Shown one piece after another: positions 1-11,842 of a stretch of 64,000 nt of DNA. Every line of letters starts with the position of its first letter. Position 1 is the stretch's first letter. The stretch is from Haberlea rhodopensis (lineage: Eukaryota; Streptophyta; Magnoliopsida; Lamiales; Gesneriaceae): positions 1,674,001 through 1,738,000 of the forward strand of contig CAJQUN010000009.1 of assembly GCA_907163345.1 (NCBI GenBank), in the 5' to 3' direction. The notes under the pieces were generated by a model. The model searched no databases. It was not told the DNA's origin and saw only the letters and a list, made by a program, of their open reading frames with translations. Made by a program: the position numbers and the translations under genes.

Positions 1-141
1 GCTTCACTCGCATCCATCTCTTGTTAAGAAATCTGCAAGAATATTTTTGACATTCAATTTGCCATCTTAAAAGTCTAACATTTTCTGATTTTGATTCAAT
101 TTTATTTTTCATAAAAGATTTAACACTTGTATTATCTATTT

Positions 142-1010
142 TCAAGATAAATTTCTTTGCAAGCAAAAATAGTGGCCATTTTTTAAAGTCCTTTCAAACT
201 GCAAAGAACTCACTTTCATTGATATGCCACCGGATTGCTTCAATGTCTGTAAATAGACCGTCGCAATATCTGCATAGCATTTCTCCTTCTGGTGTGCTTT
301 CATGAGAACTGATGCCCACCAATGATCACTGGCATCTGTATATAACATCAGTTCATCCTTGTCGTTTGGAATTGCAAGCTTTGGTAGTTCCTGCAAACCT
401 CTTTAAGTTCATTCCACTCAAACTTAACATCTTTTTTGACTTGTGGACTGAACACCTTCATATGGCTTGCCAGATTGTTAATAAACATTCCAGCAAAATT
501 AACAACTCCAAGAAAACTTTGAAGCTGCTTCAAATCCTTGAGATCATCTTGATATTCTTGCACCTTTTCGACAATGAGTTTTTGAAGGATTATTCTAGAT
601 TCATCGATTTATATCCCAAGAAACTTGATCTGTCTCATAACAAGTATTGTCTTCCTTTCGGACAACACTAATCCCTCCTTGCAGCAAACATCTAAGAAGA
701 TTTCCAAATGTTTAAGATGTTTCTCCATGTTTCTTGAGGCGATAAGGATGTTGTCAATGCACACGAACATAAAACTGACATAATCCTTGAAAAAATTATC
801 CATTTTCCTTTGATATATCTGGGAGCATTTGTCAATCCCATTGGCATGACATACCAGATGTAGTGTCCTTGTGGTGTTGATAATGTTGTAAACCTTTTGA
901 TAGCTTCCTCAATCTTAATATGGTAGAATCCAGACTTACAATCGAACTTAGAAAACACATTGGCATTTTTGATACAATTTACCAAATTTTCTCAAAGTAT
1001 CCATCAGATT
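142..1010 (-). pseudogene. Pararetroviral reverse transcriptase and start of RNase H, broken
   Basis: Minus-strand fragments follow the pol order. About 985-692 covers the RT palm around a FSKFDCKSGF motif, about 803-609 covers the active-site region, about 563-348 is the connection segment (SFLGVVNF), and 396-142 opens RNase H with YTDASD. The pieces lie in different frames with overlapping ends, so at least three frameshifts separate them. The metal-binding box reads CIDN at about 750-761 where the family has YxDD, so the polymerase would be inactive even if its frame were continuous. The rest of RNase H lies outside the window or has decayed. Confidence 0.8.
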
Positions 1011-1739
1011 TCAAGATATCGTTGATCCTTTTGTAATTGATCACCAATCTTGGTTTTGCTCTTTTAATTTCTCCATTATTTCAGACGAGAAATCCCGGAC
1101 TGCTGTATGGAGAAACTCCTGCTGAAATTAACTTAAGGTCAAGATGGTCCTTAAGTATCATCTGGATATCCTTTCCGGTCTTCCTGGTTCATGCGGATCG
1201 GTTTACATTCAGAGTTGCTTTGAGCTCTTTTCTGTCCCATCATGCCAGAGGATCCTCGTTATAGTTCCTAAGTAATCTTCTTTCCGTGGGTAGTATCAGG
1301 TTGTGGAACCTTAATTTGTAATGCCTTCTTCAGTAATAACAGTGTTTCTGGGTCAACTTCTTCTTCATCCCGTTCTATTAAAGACATAACATTTTCCCCA
1401 TCAAAGGCCTGACTATCTTTCTGACTGGGTTCGCTTTATCTAAACTGAAGAATCACTTTACCAAAATTCTGTTGATCCTTCATTTTTGGGTGTCAAAGTT
1501 TTCCTTCGTCACCACGCTTGCTGCGAAAACTAATGGGAATTTTCATGTGAAATGCTTCCCTTAGTGTCTGGACAATGATCTTATGATCACAGAAAGTTGT
1601 GAAAATAAGACTTATTGTCTCGATCTCTTGTGTGAATCGCTCGAATGTCTGTAGAAAATTGTTTCCTAACAACATATCAGCTATTGTATCATGGAAATAG
1701 ATAGGCGGGGTCTTGACTTTGTACTAGGGGGTACCTCCT

Positions 1740-1930
1740 GCTCTTCCAATTATTATCTTCGCTGACTGGACCTTTATTAAGAATAAGAATCCGCTTGGAA
1801 AAGTCTCTTCCGACAATGGCTGGTAATTCCTCACCAACTTCTTTAGGGAAGATGTCTTGTTTGACAGTGCATATACCAGATCCTGAATCAATATAAGCTG
1901 CAAAATATTATACTCGATATTTCTCGCATA
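1740..1930 (-). pseudogene. Pararetroviral aspartic protease remnant
   Basis: A DSGSG motif (1878-1889 for the first four residues) sits in a short open stretch, followed by a segment resembling retroviral-type protease flaps. It lies between the movement-protein and reverse-transcriptase remnants, where caulimovirid protease is expected. Surrounding stops show that it is not translatable as a whole. The domain limits are approximate. Confidence 0.6.
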
Positions 1931-2556
1931 ACATCCCGACTGAGATGCATACTGAGAATGGACTGGTGGTCATCAGATTCTATATCTTTTCCTTTCCACC
2001 GTGAATTCCATTCCATCCTGTAATCTTTCCCAAGGTTGTGTTCCTCGAGAAACGCAATCCCAAGAATAATCTGTTCTGGGATTCTTCCTGCTATTCCGTC
2101 AATTGTGAGATCAATTTCACATATTTTGAGGTTTCCTTGATATCTGCCAACTGTAGGTTGCTGTAAATAATATAGGATATCACAAGGAAGGATGTTATCT
2201 TTTTCGTAATGTCGAAGATTATTTCAACTTCTCGTCATCCTTCTAGACATTTCAGAACTCCATTTGTTTTGAAGATATCTGGGATTTTCTGAATCCTGCT
2301 TGAGACTGCATTACGTTTTTCTCCGAGATTGTTGCTGATTAACATATCATGTTGAAAAGATATTCTTCTTAGCTTGATAACTGCTGCTTCTGTTCAAAAC
2401 AGGCTGGTCATGTATCATTATGTCGATTTCTCCAACTGGCAACACTGCTTTTGTGAAGTCTTCGAAGATTCTGGGGACTTCGATGAATTCATTTCTCAAG
2501 AATGTTTCTGAATGGTGTGTATTCAAGAGTCCGTAAGACACCTTGTAGGCGATCGA

Positions 2557-3285
2557 TTAAGGCATATTCCCTTCTTTCATCAAATCGTGTCTTTTAAAGT
2601 CTCGATGAAGAGTAATGACCTTGTTGAAATCTCGATCTCCCAAAGTGTATGCGATTCTGGGATAGATGTTGAAGGTCATCTTTCCACCATACAAATTTCT
2701 TACAAATACTCCCAAACAAGAGTCTTTGAGGTTTGTGATTCTTTTGTCAAAGATCGCCAGGTTGAGTGGCGAATCAACCCCTTCCTTGAAAGTTGCTTTG
2801 ATGATAACTTTAATGGCTTCGATATGAATCCATGATAGTGTACTAGCAACTTCTATTTTCACCTTGATCTTAATCTCCTGGATTTCTCTGTAGGGGATTA
2901 ATTGCATTTCAATTTGGTTTCCCGTGAATTCCATCGGAATCGCAAATTCACCTACTGCCACCTTATGTATAATCTGATACTTCCTGCTTCGAAGACTAAT
3001 CATATCCATGCCTTTTTCCATTGCTCCAATTGTAAAACCATCATACATCTGAAGCTTTGGCTTTTCTTTCATGATCCTCATAAGAGTTTTATGAGAAGCA
3101 GTGGTATGAGAGAAAAACCTCGACGACTCTTCCATGATCATGTGTTGAAGGAACTCTCCTTCACTCTGAATATGAACTGGATTCACCTCCGTTATCAGAA
3201 TATATCTCTTCTTCATAGATGCTTTCATCCGAGGGAATATCCTCAAATTGATACACCTACACCAAATCCTGGAAATAAACAGCAT
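2557..3285 (-). pseudogene. Caulimovirid movement-protein domain
   Basis: This 242-residue minus-strand open stretch is the best-preserved part of the element. The run IHIEAIKVIIKATFKEGVDS, followed by LNLAIFDKRI and a GDRDFNKVITLHRDFKRHDLM tail, matches the conserved core of caulimovirid 30K movement proteins, which form tubules through plasmodesmata. The first residues up to the in-frame methionine probably belong to the preceding coat region. The downstream flank is frameshifted relative to the protease motif. Assignment to the movement-protein family is firm; any present function is unlikely. Confidence 0.8.
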
Positions 3286-3334
3286 CTTCGAATTCCTTGG
3301 TGTGCTCGAACTGTTTTACTACTCGGTTTTGGTT

Positions 3335-4285
3335 CTCTGGACAATCTGTAGACATATGTCATCTTGCTCATCATGTCCAGCAGTTACAATCTTTGAAACT
3401 TTCATTTGCACGAGTATCTGTGCGTCTGAAAGTTCTCTTCGTCGGTGCTATGCTAGAACTTGCTTGATTAGAACCTGTTGATGAGGTTCTACTCCTGGTT
3501 GGTCCTGATCTTTGTCCTGATATGTAACTTCGGGCTTTCTGCTTTGACCAAAACTTCCTGGGTCTCCATGAAGACCAACTTATTCTTGAACTACTTCATC
3601 GGCCATAAGGATGACTTCTGTGTTTTACCATCATCCGCCTTTGGGGGTAGTTTCCGATGATTGTAGGGATATCATTTTATGTACATCAAAGATGAGCTGG
3701 TTTGTTAATTCCTCTTAGCTTCTTGTAGTTCTTTTGGAGTTTCGCCTGATAGCACCACTCCGCAAGCTTCATATTTTAAGAACTGAAATTCCCCTAGCCA
3801 CCGTCTCCATTTCTTGCGGTGTATATTCCTGGATAAGCATTTATCTCCATGGACTCGGTATTTTGGCAAAGAACAGCTCGGCTGCATCCTGTTATGTCAT
3901 CTTTGCCTTTCATATGTACTCCGTGAAGAGTTTGATGTACTCGTCTACATAACAAATATCATGTAGTTCCAGGCTACATAGAGCTTGTCTATATTTTTTT
4001 CGCATTCTCTAGAACTTCTTCCTTAGTACCTGGGTCAGCGAGTTCTCAGGTAATTTTGGCTGATCCTTCCATACTCATATTAAGGAGTAACATGAATCCT
4101 TCTTTATTTAGATCAAGCCTTTTTGCTGCGATTCTCATTGCTGAAGCCCATTCATCAAAAAGAACTTCTCGATTTTTGAAATCCAAAATATCCATGTTGA
4201 GCATAAGTTCGTATGGATGTATCAGATCTAACTGAGATTTCCCATAAGGCGTTTTATGTATCTCTGGCATGAGGGAACGACTCAT
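3335..4285 (-). pseudogene. Coat-protein-like region with zinc-knuckle remnant
   Basis: At 4285-4046 the minus strand encodes about 79 residues (HPYELMLNMDILDFKNREVL and on) resembling the coat/Gag core of pararetroviruses. At about 3335-3400, stop-riddled DNA still spells a cysteine cluster ending HMSTDCPEN, as in the CCHC knuckle that ends caulimovirid coat proteins. Stops and frameshifts lie between the two. The identification rests on position and the knuckle, so it is moderate. Confidence 0.55.
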
Positions 4286-4503
4286 TGTTCCAACTGGGGG
4301 ATCTAAATTTGCTCCAGTAGTAAAATCTTCCTAATGTGGCATTCTTTGATCTCCATCGGGTGGTAGATTGTTTGACCCGAAACTTTCTTGTGGTGGTGGA
4401 AGTTGAGGAATTCCGACAACTTGATTTGTTTTAAAGTCTACGAGATTCAATCCCTCAAACGAATCGGTAAGATCACAGAGATCTTCCAGGTTGATTCTTT
4501 CCA

Positions 4504-4785
4504 TTACTTTGTAGGAGGTATTTGATCTTTTCGTAGGACTGCAATCATCTTTTCAATCTCCATCAAAGGTCGTCGAACCTCATCTGTTTTCCCTTTTTGA
4601 TGTAAAAGGGGTTCTGTTCCGTAGGACGGTGGTAACCACCCTCCTTTTCTTCTTCCTGTAGAACTTGGTCGTGACTCCAACTCTTTGACTCGGTTTTGAA
4701 CATCTCGAAGGTTTTCAAGAATTTCCTCCTGATGTTTAATCATGATCTCCATCGGACTTTGGATCTGATGATTGTAAGTATCCAT
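4504..4785 (-). pseudogene. N-terminal coiled-coil segment of viral polyprotein
   Basis: A 93-residue open stretch starts with MDTYNHQIQSPMEIM and carries a heptad-like run ending in LRDVQNRVKELESR. It is the first open stretch after the primer site, so it is probably the N-terminal part of the first viral reading frame. I see no named domain. Confidence 0.45.
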
Positions 4786-5260
4786 AACGCTGCACTGTCT
4801 TCTGGATCTCTCTAAGATCTTGGGACATCTTACAACTATCCGACTATTTCTCGAAAGGTTGGTTCTCCCATCCTATTCATCTGGTCCGGATTCTGTTGGG
4901 TTGGTTGGATCTGGAATCATGTTGCTGTGTTCAGGATGGTCTTCATCCTGAGCCTCAGATAACTCAAACTGAAGGTCAGGTTCATCCTGTAAAGGTTCCT
5001 CGCTATCTTCTCCAGTTGTTGATACTGGTTAATGCTAGATGGGCTAGCACCGACTTCTTGTAGTATTTTTCATTTCTGGTTGAAGCGTTTAGCTTCGGCC
5101 AGATGCTCCTGATTTAATTCTTTCAATTTTTGGACGTACTACCTGTATGAATAACACTTCGAACATTCGTTCAGATCCATATTCTCGTGTATTGTCTCCC
5201 TCCTTAGAAAATAATATTAATATTTAAAATATTATTTTAGTATTTCCATAATAAACCTAG

Positions 5261-5272
5261 GGTCTGATACCA
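5261..5272 (-). other. tRNA-Met primer-binding site of the pararetrovirus
   Basis: The minus strand reads TGGTATCAGACC, complementary to the 3' end of plant initiator tRNA-Met with a late mismatch. It lies upstream of all viral coding remnants, where minus-strand DNA synthesis starts, and fixes the conventional origin and the orientation of the element. Confidence 0.7.
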
Positions 5273-5280
5273 TTTTACGG

Positions 5281-5966
5281 ATCGCGGCTTAAAATACGCA
5301 AAATATGCTTAGAATAACCAAAACATGCCAAAATCTTAAACATAATGGTAATTTGGTATTATTTTAAAAAAATTCTCTTTTCTGGGAGTAATTATAAATA
5401 TAAAGATGAAAATAGGTAGGAATCTTTGAAGAAATTTTTGATAGGGAGTAAAAAGAAAGTTAAACTTAGATTTAGAAATTTATTTCTAATTTTCCTTGGA
5501 TCTTTGAGGCCCTTGTTAGCTAAATAATCATCTTGGGCAAAGCTTCATGAAACTAAAAGTTGTAGCCAACATAAACATATGAATCTATATTATTTTAAGG
5601 AATACAACTGTTCTCATTATAAAATAATTTTATTATAAATTTTGAATTCTAGTTTGAACAATAACGAATGAATCAATTCCTTTTGAATATTGTATTATAA
5701 ATTTAACACTTCTGTTTGTAATGGATGATGGAAAATTACAACTACATCCTTAATGTACATAAGTAACAAAATAAACAAATAAACGTTATTGTTTAAATCA
5801 AAGTGCCAAAATTCATAATTATTCAAACTAAAATATCTTCAAGTTCTTCATTTCGGGTTGTCCTAGCGGACCTAGCCTAGGACGATAGTTTCCCTCTTTG
5901 CTGATTTTCTCAGTGAAGTGTATTCCATCACTACCACCATAGCTAGGGCTTCCATTTTCCTGGAAA
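5281..5966. other. Intergenic: viral leader side and POT1 upstream region
   Basis: AT-rich DNA without a gene. The left part may include upstream or terminal viral sequence; a minus-strand TTTATATTTATA run near 5390-5405 could be a viral TATA element, but this is weak. The right part must hold the POT1 promoter and 5' UTR. I see no certain motif. Confidence 0.4.
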
Positions 5967-8900
5967 ATGCCGCCTCGTAGAAGAGATGATGATGATGATT
6001 ACAAGTACATGCAAGTTATTGACGCATCGTCTTCTATTAACCAACGAGTTAATCTCATTGGCATTGTCGTCGAGACTACTCTCCCCAAACGTACTAAAGG
6101 CACCGGTAAATTGAAGTTCTCCATGTTTTCTTCTCTTCGAAGGTGAAAATGTAGTAACTCCTTTGAGAATCTGTCTAAAATTTGTTTCTTTCTTGCTTTT
6201 GATGGGCGTGTTCAAGATTTATCTTGCTCAGTGAAGATTGTTGGTGAAACGCAGCCAACAACTCTTTCTATTATGTTTTATGCTGAAACTGTTGAGAAGC
6301 TTCCTCGTGTGGCGTCAAATGGTGATATTATTCTGGTTTCTCGAGTTACGGTAATGGATTTCGTCTCATTTTTTGCAAGTTTAGATTTTCTTTTCAGTTG
6401 CATTTGGAAATTATTTTGGTGATTATTTTATTTTTGCTCCAGATAAGTACTCGGGGTTCTGAGGTTTATGCTATGTATAAAAAGAAATTTTCTTCCTTTG
6501 CTTTATATGAAGGGAGAGACTTTGGTGAGAAAGAATTTGCGCCTTATCAATCTTCACCAAAATTTTCATCTAGAGAGCAAGACAAAAAGCTTATAAGGGG
6601 GATGAGGAATTGGTTGATGCATAATAAAGTTGAAGGTGCTATTATTCTCTATATGATGCTTTATACTGTTTGAATCATTTACTATACGTTATGTAGTTTT
6701 GGCACCTAGTGAAACACACGTCTCGCCATCGCCCATGAGTTTTAGTTGCTCCTTAATTGAGTAATTAAAGTGACTTTGTGTCCCCATACATTCTAATACC
6801 GCCAGGTTTTGCGTGAAAAATTTGGAATAACTTAACTTACAGCCTTTGTTGGGCTACTAATGTTATATACATTTGATTGATAGGATTGAATGATTTGATG
6901 TTATTGAGAGAGATCAAGAAAGGTGAGCGTGTCAATCTGCTTTGCAAGGTATTTCGGTATTACAAGCTGCCCTCTTCTTAATCTTGTTTCTCGTGGAAGA
7001 AGTAATGTTATCATGTTTCTTTTCCACTCCTGTACTAGATTATTAATGTCAACGAAGTCAAGAATGATAAGTGGATGCTTTTCCTTTGGGATGGAACCGA
7101 TGCACCACCTACTCCTATTGAAGCCAAGTTAGTGTTATGTTCTTATTTATCAGCAGTACCTCGGAAATTATATAAATTCAGACCATAAGATGACCTGTGG
7201 TTTCTTATTACTAGTATTACTCTCTTTTTCATACTTAACACATTTGTTATGTTGATATTGCAAATGACACTGTCATATTACTCTTACTTGGGAGTCATCC
7301 ACCTTGAACTTCATAGTTAGTTGACAGTTTGCCACATTGAGGATAAGTTGCTAGCACTGTAAAGTGCGCTTGGTTGTCGAGTGTTGTTTCCTCGAAGACT
7401 TATTTTTTATGGTCATGATTAGTTAATATATAAAGAATGTAAATAAACTTTAACATGTTTTTGGCCCTAATTGTAGCCTTAATTAGTTTGTTAAACAGAA
7501 CTTGTGTGTATTTTCCAAAAAATAGATGTTTCAATCCAATCACGTGCCTTCAATGATGCCATTTCGTCTCGTCTCCGAAGTCTTAACTTTTTTTATGAAA
7601 CCTGGAACCCTTGGTTCAAAACTTTTTCCCATTTTATGGGTTGGTTATTTTCTATGTAAAACTAGTGTGCATTTAATTCCAAGAAATGTGTTTTAAGTAG
7701 AACTCCTTGCCTTTTTTTATTTGTTCTCGGCTCGCAGCTTGTATGTGCCTGCTAATTAATTGTGTGGCTCTGTCTTCACTTTCTGTTAAAAAATTGTTTA
7801 GCATATGAGTCATTGTATGCTTATGGTGTGATATAGTGATCCTCTTCTCCCGACAGAATTTTCTATGGATTAATGTCTTTTTTTCTAATTGTGCATTGCT
7901 ATAATTGTGAATGCATTTCACGTCTCATTAAAAAAATGACAATTTGTAACTTTCGGGGTTTTCAATTATACTCTCATGTGGGATTGATTACTTAAAAAAA
8001 ATTGGACTGAATTATTCTTTGGCATCTTAATCAAATTTTCCTCTGTCCACTATACATGGTTGTAAGCAATTCTTGTAAACCATGTCAAGAGAGAATACGA
8101 AAATATTTCGTTGCTAGGTAATATTTCTCCTATAGAGTTGGTCTAAGTTCATAATTTGGAAGGCCTTGAAGCAAATCTCTGGGAATAACTATATATGTTT
8201 TCTAATAAGCAATTGGATATAATATTCAAGGGAAGTATACCGAATGTTTTTAAGGCCTATTGTCCATGTTCCTGTGTAAGATTGGCTTTGTAGTTCTATA
8301 AAATTAATATATTCCAGGTTCTGTTAGAATTATACTTAAAATTAAAAAATTATGAATTTTGGTCCAAGCATATGCTTTGAGCTATGTTAAAGCTATACGG
8401 TTCGGAAGACTAGTAATAATAACCTACAAATAGGATAAGTCTAGCTTAGTTGAAGTAATTCTATATGTTCCAAATTTGCCTATTGTGTTCGTTGGCATCA
8501 ATTGGAAATCCAGAGCTGTTCTAATTGGTATGGATGATTTATAACCATCATATTTTTGGTTCTTTCTACCTTTCTACCAAAGCAACCTGGCTACTAGGAA
8601 ATACAGTCTTGGATAAAATTTTGAGAGAAATTGTCCCATCAGAAACATTTTTTTTGTTTGGTTTGAAATCCCCAATGATGATTTGCTATTGCAGGCTAGA
8701 AGATGAGATGGAAAATCCACTTCCTCTACACTTGGAACCCTCTCCTTTATCTAGAGATATTTTATGTACATTTCCGCCTGTTGGAACTGTCATGAGGATG
8801 ATAATTGATCAAAGCTACAAGATCAGTATCAATTTTATTCACACAAATAGATGGGTGAAATTTGTCAATATAAAATGTGAAGTTGTCACAGGATTGTGGC

Positions 8901-10083
8901 AAGCTGTAGTAATGCCTTATTCTGCGCTTCGCTTTTTGTCTGATGATGATGATCGGGTATTAGATTGCCAAAGGTCATTGTCAGAGTTTATTCATTTAAT
9001 TTATGAACGTGGTTGCATTTGAATCTCTGTTTGATAACTTATCAATGACAATTATGACTCAGGACATATAACGAGCGTATACCATCAAAATGGGGACGCA
9101 TGCCCTTTACAAGCTTTCCTTGGCCTTCTCACATAACAGGTTTTGTTTGTTAAAGATGGGTCCTTTCCATGTTAGATTTTCAATGACAATGACGTGGTTT
9201 ATTTTGTCCTCTGTATCTTCTACATATTCAGAGACTGATCATCCGGATGTGCCTTTAGTGACTTTGATGAATGTCCTTACACATACAGAGGTTAGTGGAT
9301 TCTTTCTGGGGTCATGCCTGAGTAAAATTGAATAAAGCATACCAATAATTGGCTGTTGCACCTTTCATGCTTCCTAGAGATGATAGCATTGATATGTTAC
9401 GTTCCACTCAATAAATGGAACTACAAAATATCTAACAGAATTCAGTTTTGCTTTAAGTCATTAGTTTCTTGTAAAGATATTTGAATCTGTTATAAATGAA
9501 ACACCAACTAGAGAAGCTGACACTTCGAGATACGCATAATAGCTCAGATATACTTGTTCCGTGTAGGTTCCAATCACGAGCCTATTCATTGCAGGTGACG
9601 TGTAAATTTAAATGTGTAGTTCGAGTGGTTGCAATATTCCCATGGAGAGCTGATGACTTCCGCTCCCCTTGTGGTATTTATCGGATTAGGTTGACACTAG
9701 AGGATCCTACTGCAAGAATCCATGCTTTTCTTTATGCAGACGATGGGGTAAGAACTCGTACGGATTTATAACAATAATCTGTCCATTAATAATGGCTTGA
9801 TTCCCACCTGATCAACTAATTATATTCCCATCGGAGCTACTCTCACGTCATCTCTAATGTGCAGATTAATTTTTTTGGAAATGATATCTCTGACAATATA
9901 TTAGCAAGGAAACGGAATATGTTGCTTGGAATTGGCGAAGGAGATGACTGTGAGCATGCTTCAAAAAGCGTCTCCAGAAATCCACCATGGGTAGAGTGTT
10001 GCTTGAAATCCTATTATCTCGACAAAAATGATGCCTGGGGAAGTAGGAATTATCGGATCTTTGGCACAACATTAGTTGGCTGA
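5967..10083 (+). CDS. POT1: Protection of telomeres protein 1 (POT1), 10 exons, 468 aa
   Basis: Exons: 5967-6105, 6217-6350, 6443-6635, 6884-6948, 7039-7127, 8695-8973, 9063-9139, 9232-9290, 9595-9747, 9865-10083. They sum to 1407 nt and stay in frame, all with GT-AG introns. The protein starts MPPRRRDDDDDYKYMQVIDA, the usual plant POT1 start. Residues about 8-150 form the first OB fold (VNLIGIVVET, SCSVKIVGETQPTTLSIMFY), about 160-300 the second (GERVNLLCK, DKWMLFLWDGTD), and about 330-468 the C-terminal region (KFKCVVRVVAIFPWRADDF, ending YRIFGTTLVG). Plant POT1 proteins are nuclear and, depending on paralogue, bind telomeric DNA or act with telomerase; which paralogue this is cannot be told here. 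Length is typical and nothing is missing. Intron 5 (1.57 kb) is the longest. The gene converges on the aldolase gene downstream. Confidence 0.95.
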
Positions 10084-10381
10084 GCATCCAACATCTGTCT
10101 TGTTGTTTCCTTTGGATTTATGCAGTGTTAGTGCTCAAATATATGTAATGTGCTCAACTATTTGAAAGTGTAGCTTTTGATATTGGTTTGTATTTTGTAG
10201 AGTGACACTAATTATCATGTATTATGGCTTTACCTCTTTACTTTTGCATTAATAATCATAATAAATTACAAAAACTTTGGAATATTATTTTCAGGATCAG
10301 AATTTGTTACCATTGAAAATCTAAACATTCAAATCATTTCCCCAAATCAATCCATTTTCCTCACGTACAACCATAATTAAA

Positions 10382-11380
10382 AGGGATAATTACATATATA
10401 CTTCCGCGACTTTGACTTAATTACAGAAACCTCCAATCGACTTCGGAATATTACATAGACCTTCACTCTAGTGTAACACGTCAAAAACAATAAATAGATC
10501 ATACGAAATGATGTTTTTGCCTTGTTGTATATGTAATATAAAATTATCAAAACATTACGTATACACCTCCATACTATATGTAATATAAAATTATCAAAAC
10601 ATTACATAAACATCCCCTATAGTATACTATACATTACAGTTACACCATCTACTGTGTGCCGTATAATTTTTATTTATTTCAAAGAATTATTTATTACATA
10701 TGTTATAACTTCATATTAATGATAATATTTTAAAACTACATATATATAAAAATACGTTCAAAATTAACCAATTGTATTATTCTCATAGTATTATATCTTT
10801 GTTTGGTAATTATGATGATAAAAAGATCTTGTAATGTCAAACACATCAACATCTTTAACATATTTAAAATAAGTTCATCCAAATATTTTAACATCTTATT
10901 GTTAAAATAAGACTTCACAACTATGAGCTGTTTAAAATAAGTTTAACCAAAAATCTTTTAAACAATTATATGTTTAGATGTTGAATTTTAAATGATACGT
11001 TTAAGACCATGATCTTTAATAACAATCGATGTTTTATCTAACCAGTTTGTTCGATTTAATGTAAAAATCAGTCAGTTCGATTGATTGAAAAACAAATTCG
11101 GTCAATTCAGTGTTTACAAATTCGGTTCGATTTTGACCGAATGCTCACACGTAGTTAAACTCGTATTTGGTAGTTTGTTTTCCAAGTTTAGTTTTTTTAT
11201 CTCGTTTCTCAAATTATTAATCATATATTATTTACATTTTAAATCATTTATTGAAAGTACCATAATTATATATTATCTAGTTTTTACCCAAAATGGCAAT
11301 CGAACGTATTATTCTTTAATTTGCCTTTCAATCCGATTTCATTCAAAATATTATAGCATATCGTTATTTGAAAAGTTTTT

Positions 11381-11445
<65 letters not shown>

Positions 11446-11835
11446 AATTTTTAATTGTATGTGTTGATATTTTACAATATTGAATAAAAATGATAAAAAA
11501 GTAAAATTATTAGGAAAATAAAAAAAGGTTTGAATAAGTAATAATTATATCTGAAATAAATAATTCGAAATATAACATAATAGTTTCATTGCGAACACAC
11601 CCCCTAAAAAATACTATAATTACAAAGATACCTCCTCTAAAAATTTAGCTCAAAATCGAGGTAAAAGTTGACCATGAGTAATTTGGGGTTTTCATTAAAA
11701 ATTAGGGGATGTTTCTGTAACGGCCGTCTATTTTATTAACGGGAAGACTTGTCTGTAATATTTAACCTAACTTAAACCATATGAAAGGTTTCTATAATTA
11801 CGTCAAAGTCGAGGGGTGTAGATGCAATTATTCCT
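10382..11835. mobile_element. Non-autonomous terminal-inverted-repeat DNA element
   Basis: The left end (AGGGATAATTACATATATAC and on) and the reverse complement of the right end (AGGAATAATTGCATCTACAC and on) match at roughly 80% over about 50 bp, sharing the core CGACTTTGAC and TAATTAnAGAAACCT. A perfect 7-bp direct repeat AATTAAA flanks them (10375-10381 and 11836-11842). The 1.45-kb interior is AT-rich with no coding capacity. A 31-bp sequence is directly repeated with a 47-bp period at 10528-10605. Superfamily unassigned: a short Mutator-like or other foldback element is possible. Confidence 0.65.
11385..11443. repeat. (TA)n microsatellite, about 29 units
   Basis: An uninterrupted TA dinucleotide run of about 59 bp inside the inverted-repeat element. 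It creates a spurious tyrosine/isoleucine open frame and should be length-polymorphic. Confidence 0.95.
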
Positions 11836-11842
11836 AATTAAA

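Larger units (their letters stand above)
1..5272 (-). mobile_element. Endogenous pararetrovirus (Caulimoviridae), decayed, partial
   Basis: Read on the minus strand, this block carries in order: a tRNA-Met primer site, a coiled-coil N-terminus, a coat-protein-like region with a zinc-knuckle remnant, a movement-protein domain, an aspartic protease motif, reverse transcriptase and the start of RNase H. That set, and especially a 30K-type movement protein next to a retroviral pol, is diagnostic of plant pararetroviruses and excludes a Ty3 retrotransposon. The coat-then-movement order resembles cavemovirus/solendovirus genomes; the genus is inference. The frame is broken many times by stops and frameshifts, so this is an old inactive copy. 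It continues past the left edge, so its full length is unknown. Confidence 0.85.

Noticed and set aside
8525..9022. Separate 165-residue gene
   Set aside because: It is POT1 exon 6 read through both flanking introns; the splice sites at 8695 and 8973 give the true limits.
11085..11483. 132-residue plus-strand frame rich in Tyr-Ile repeats
   Set aside because: The repeat is the translation of a (TA)n microsatellite within a non-coding element; no homology or codon signal.
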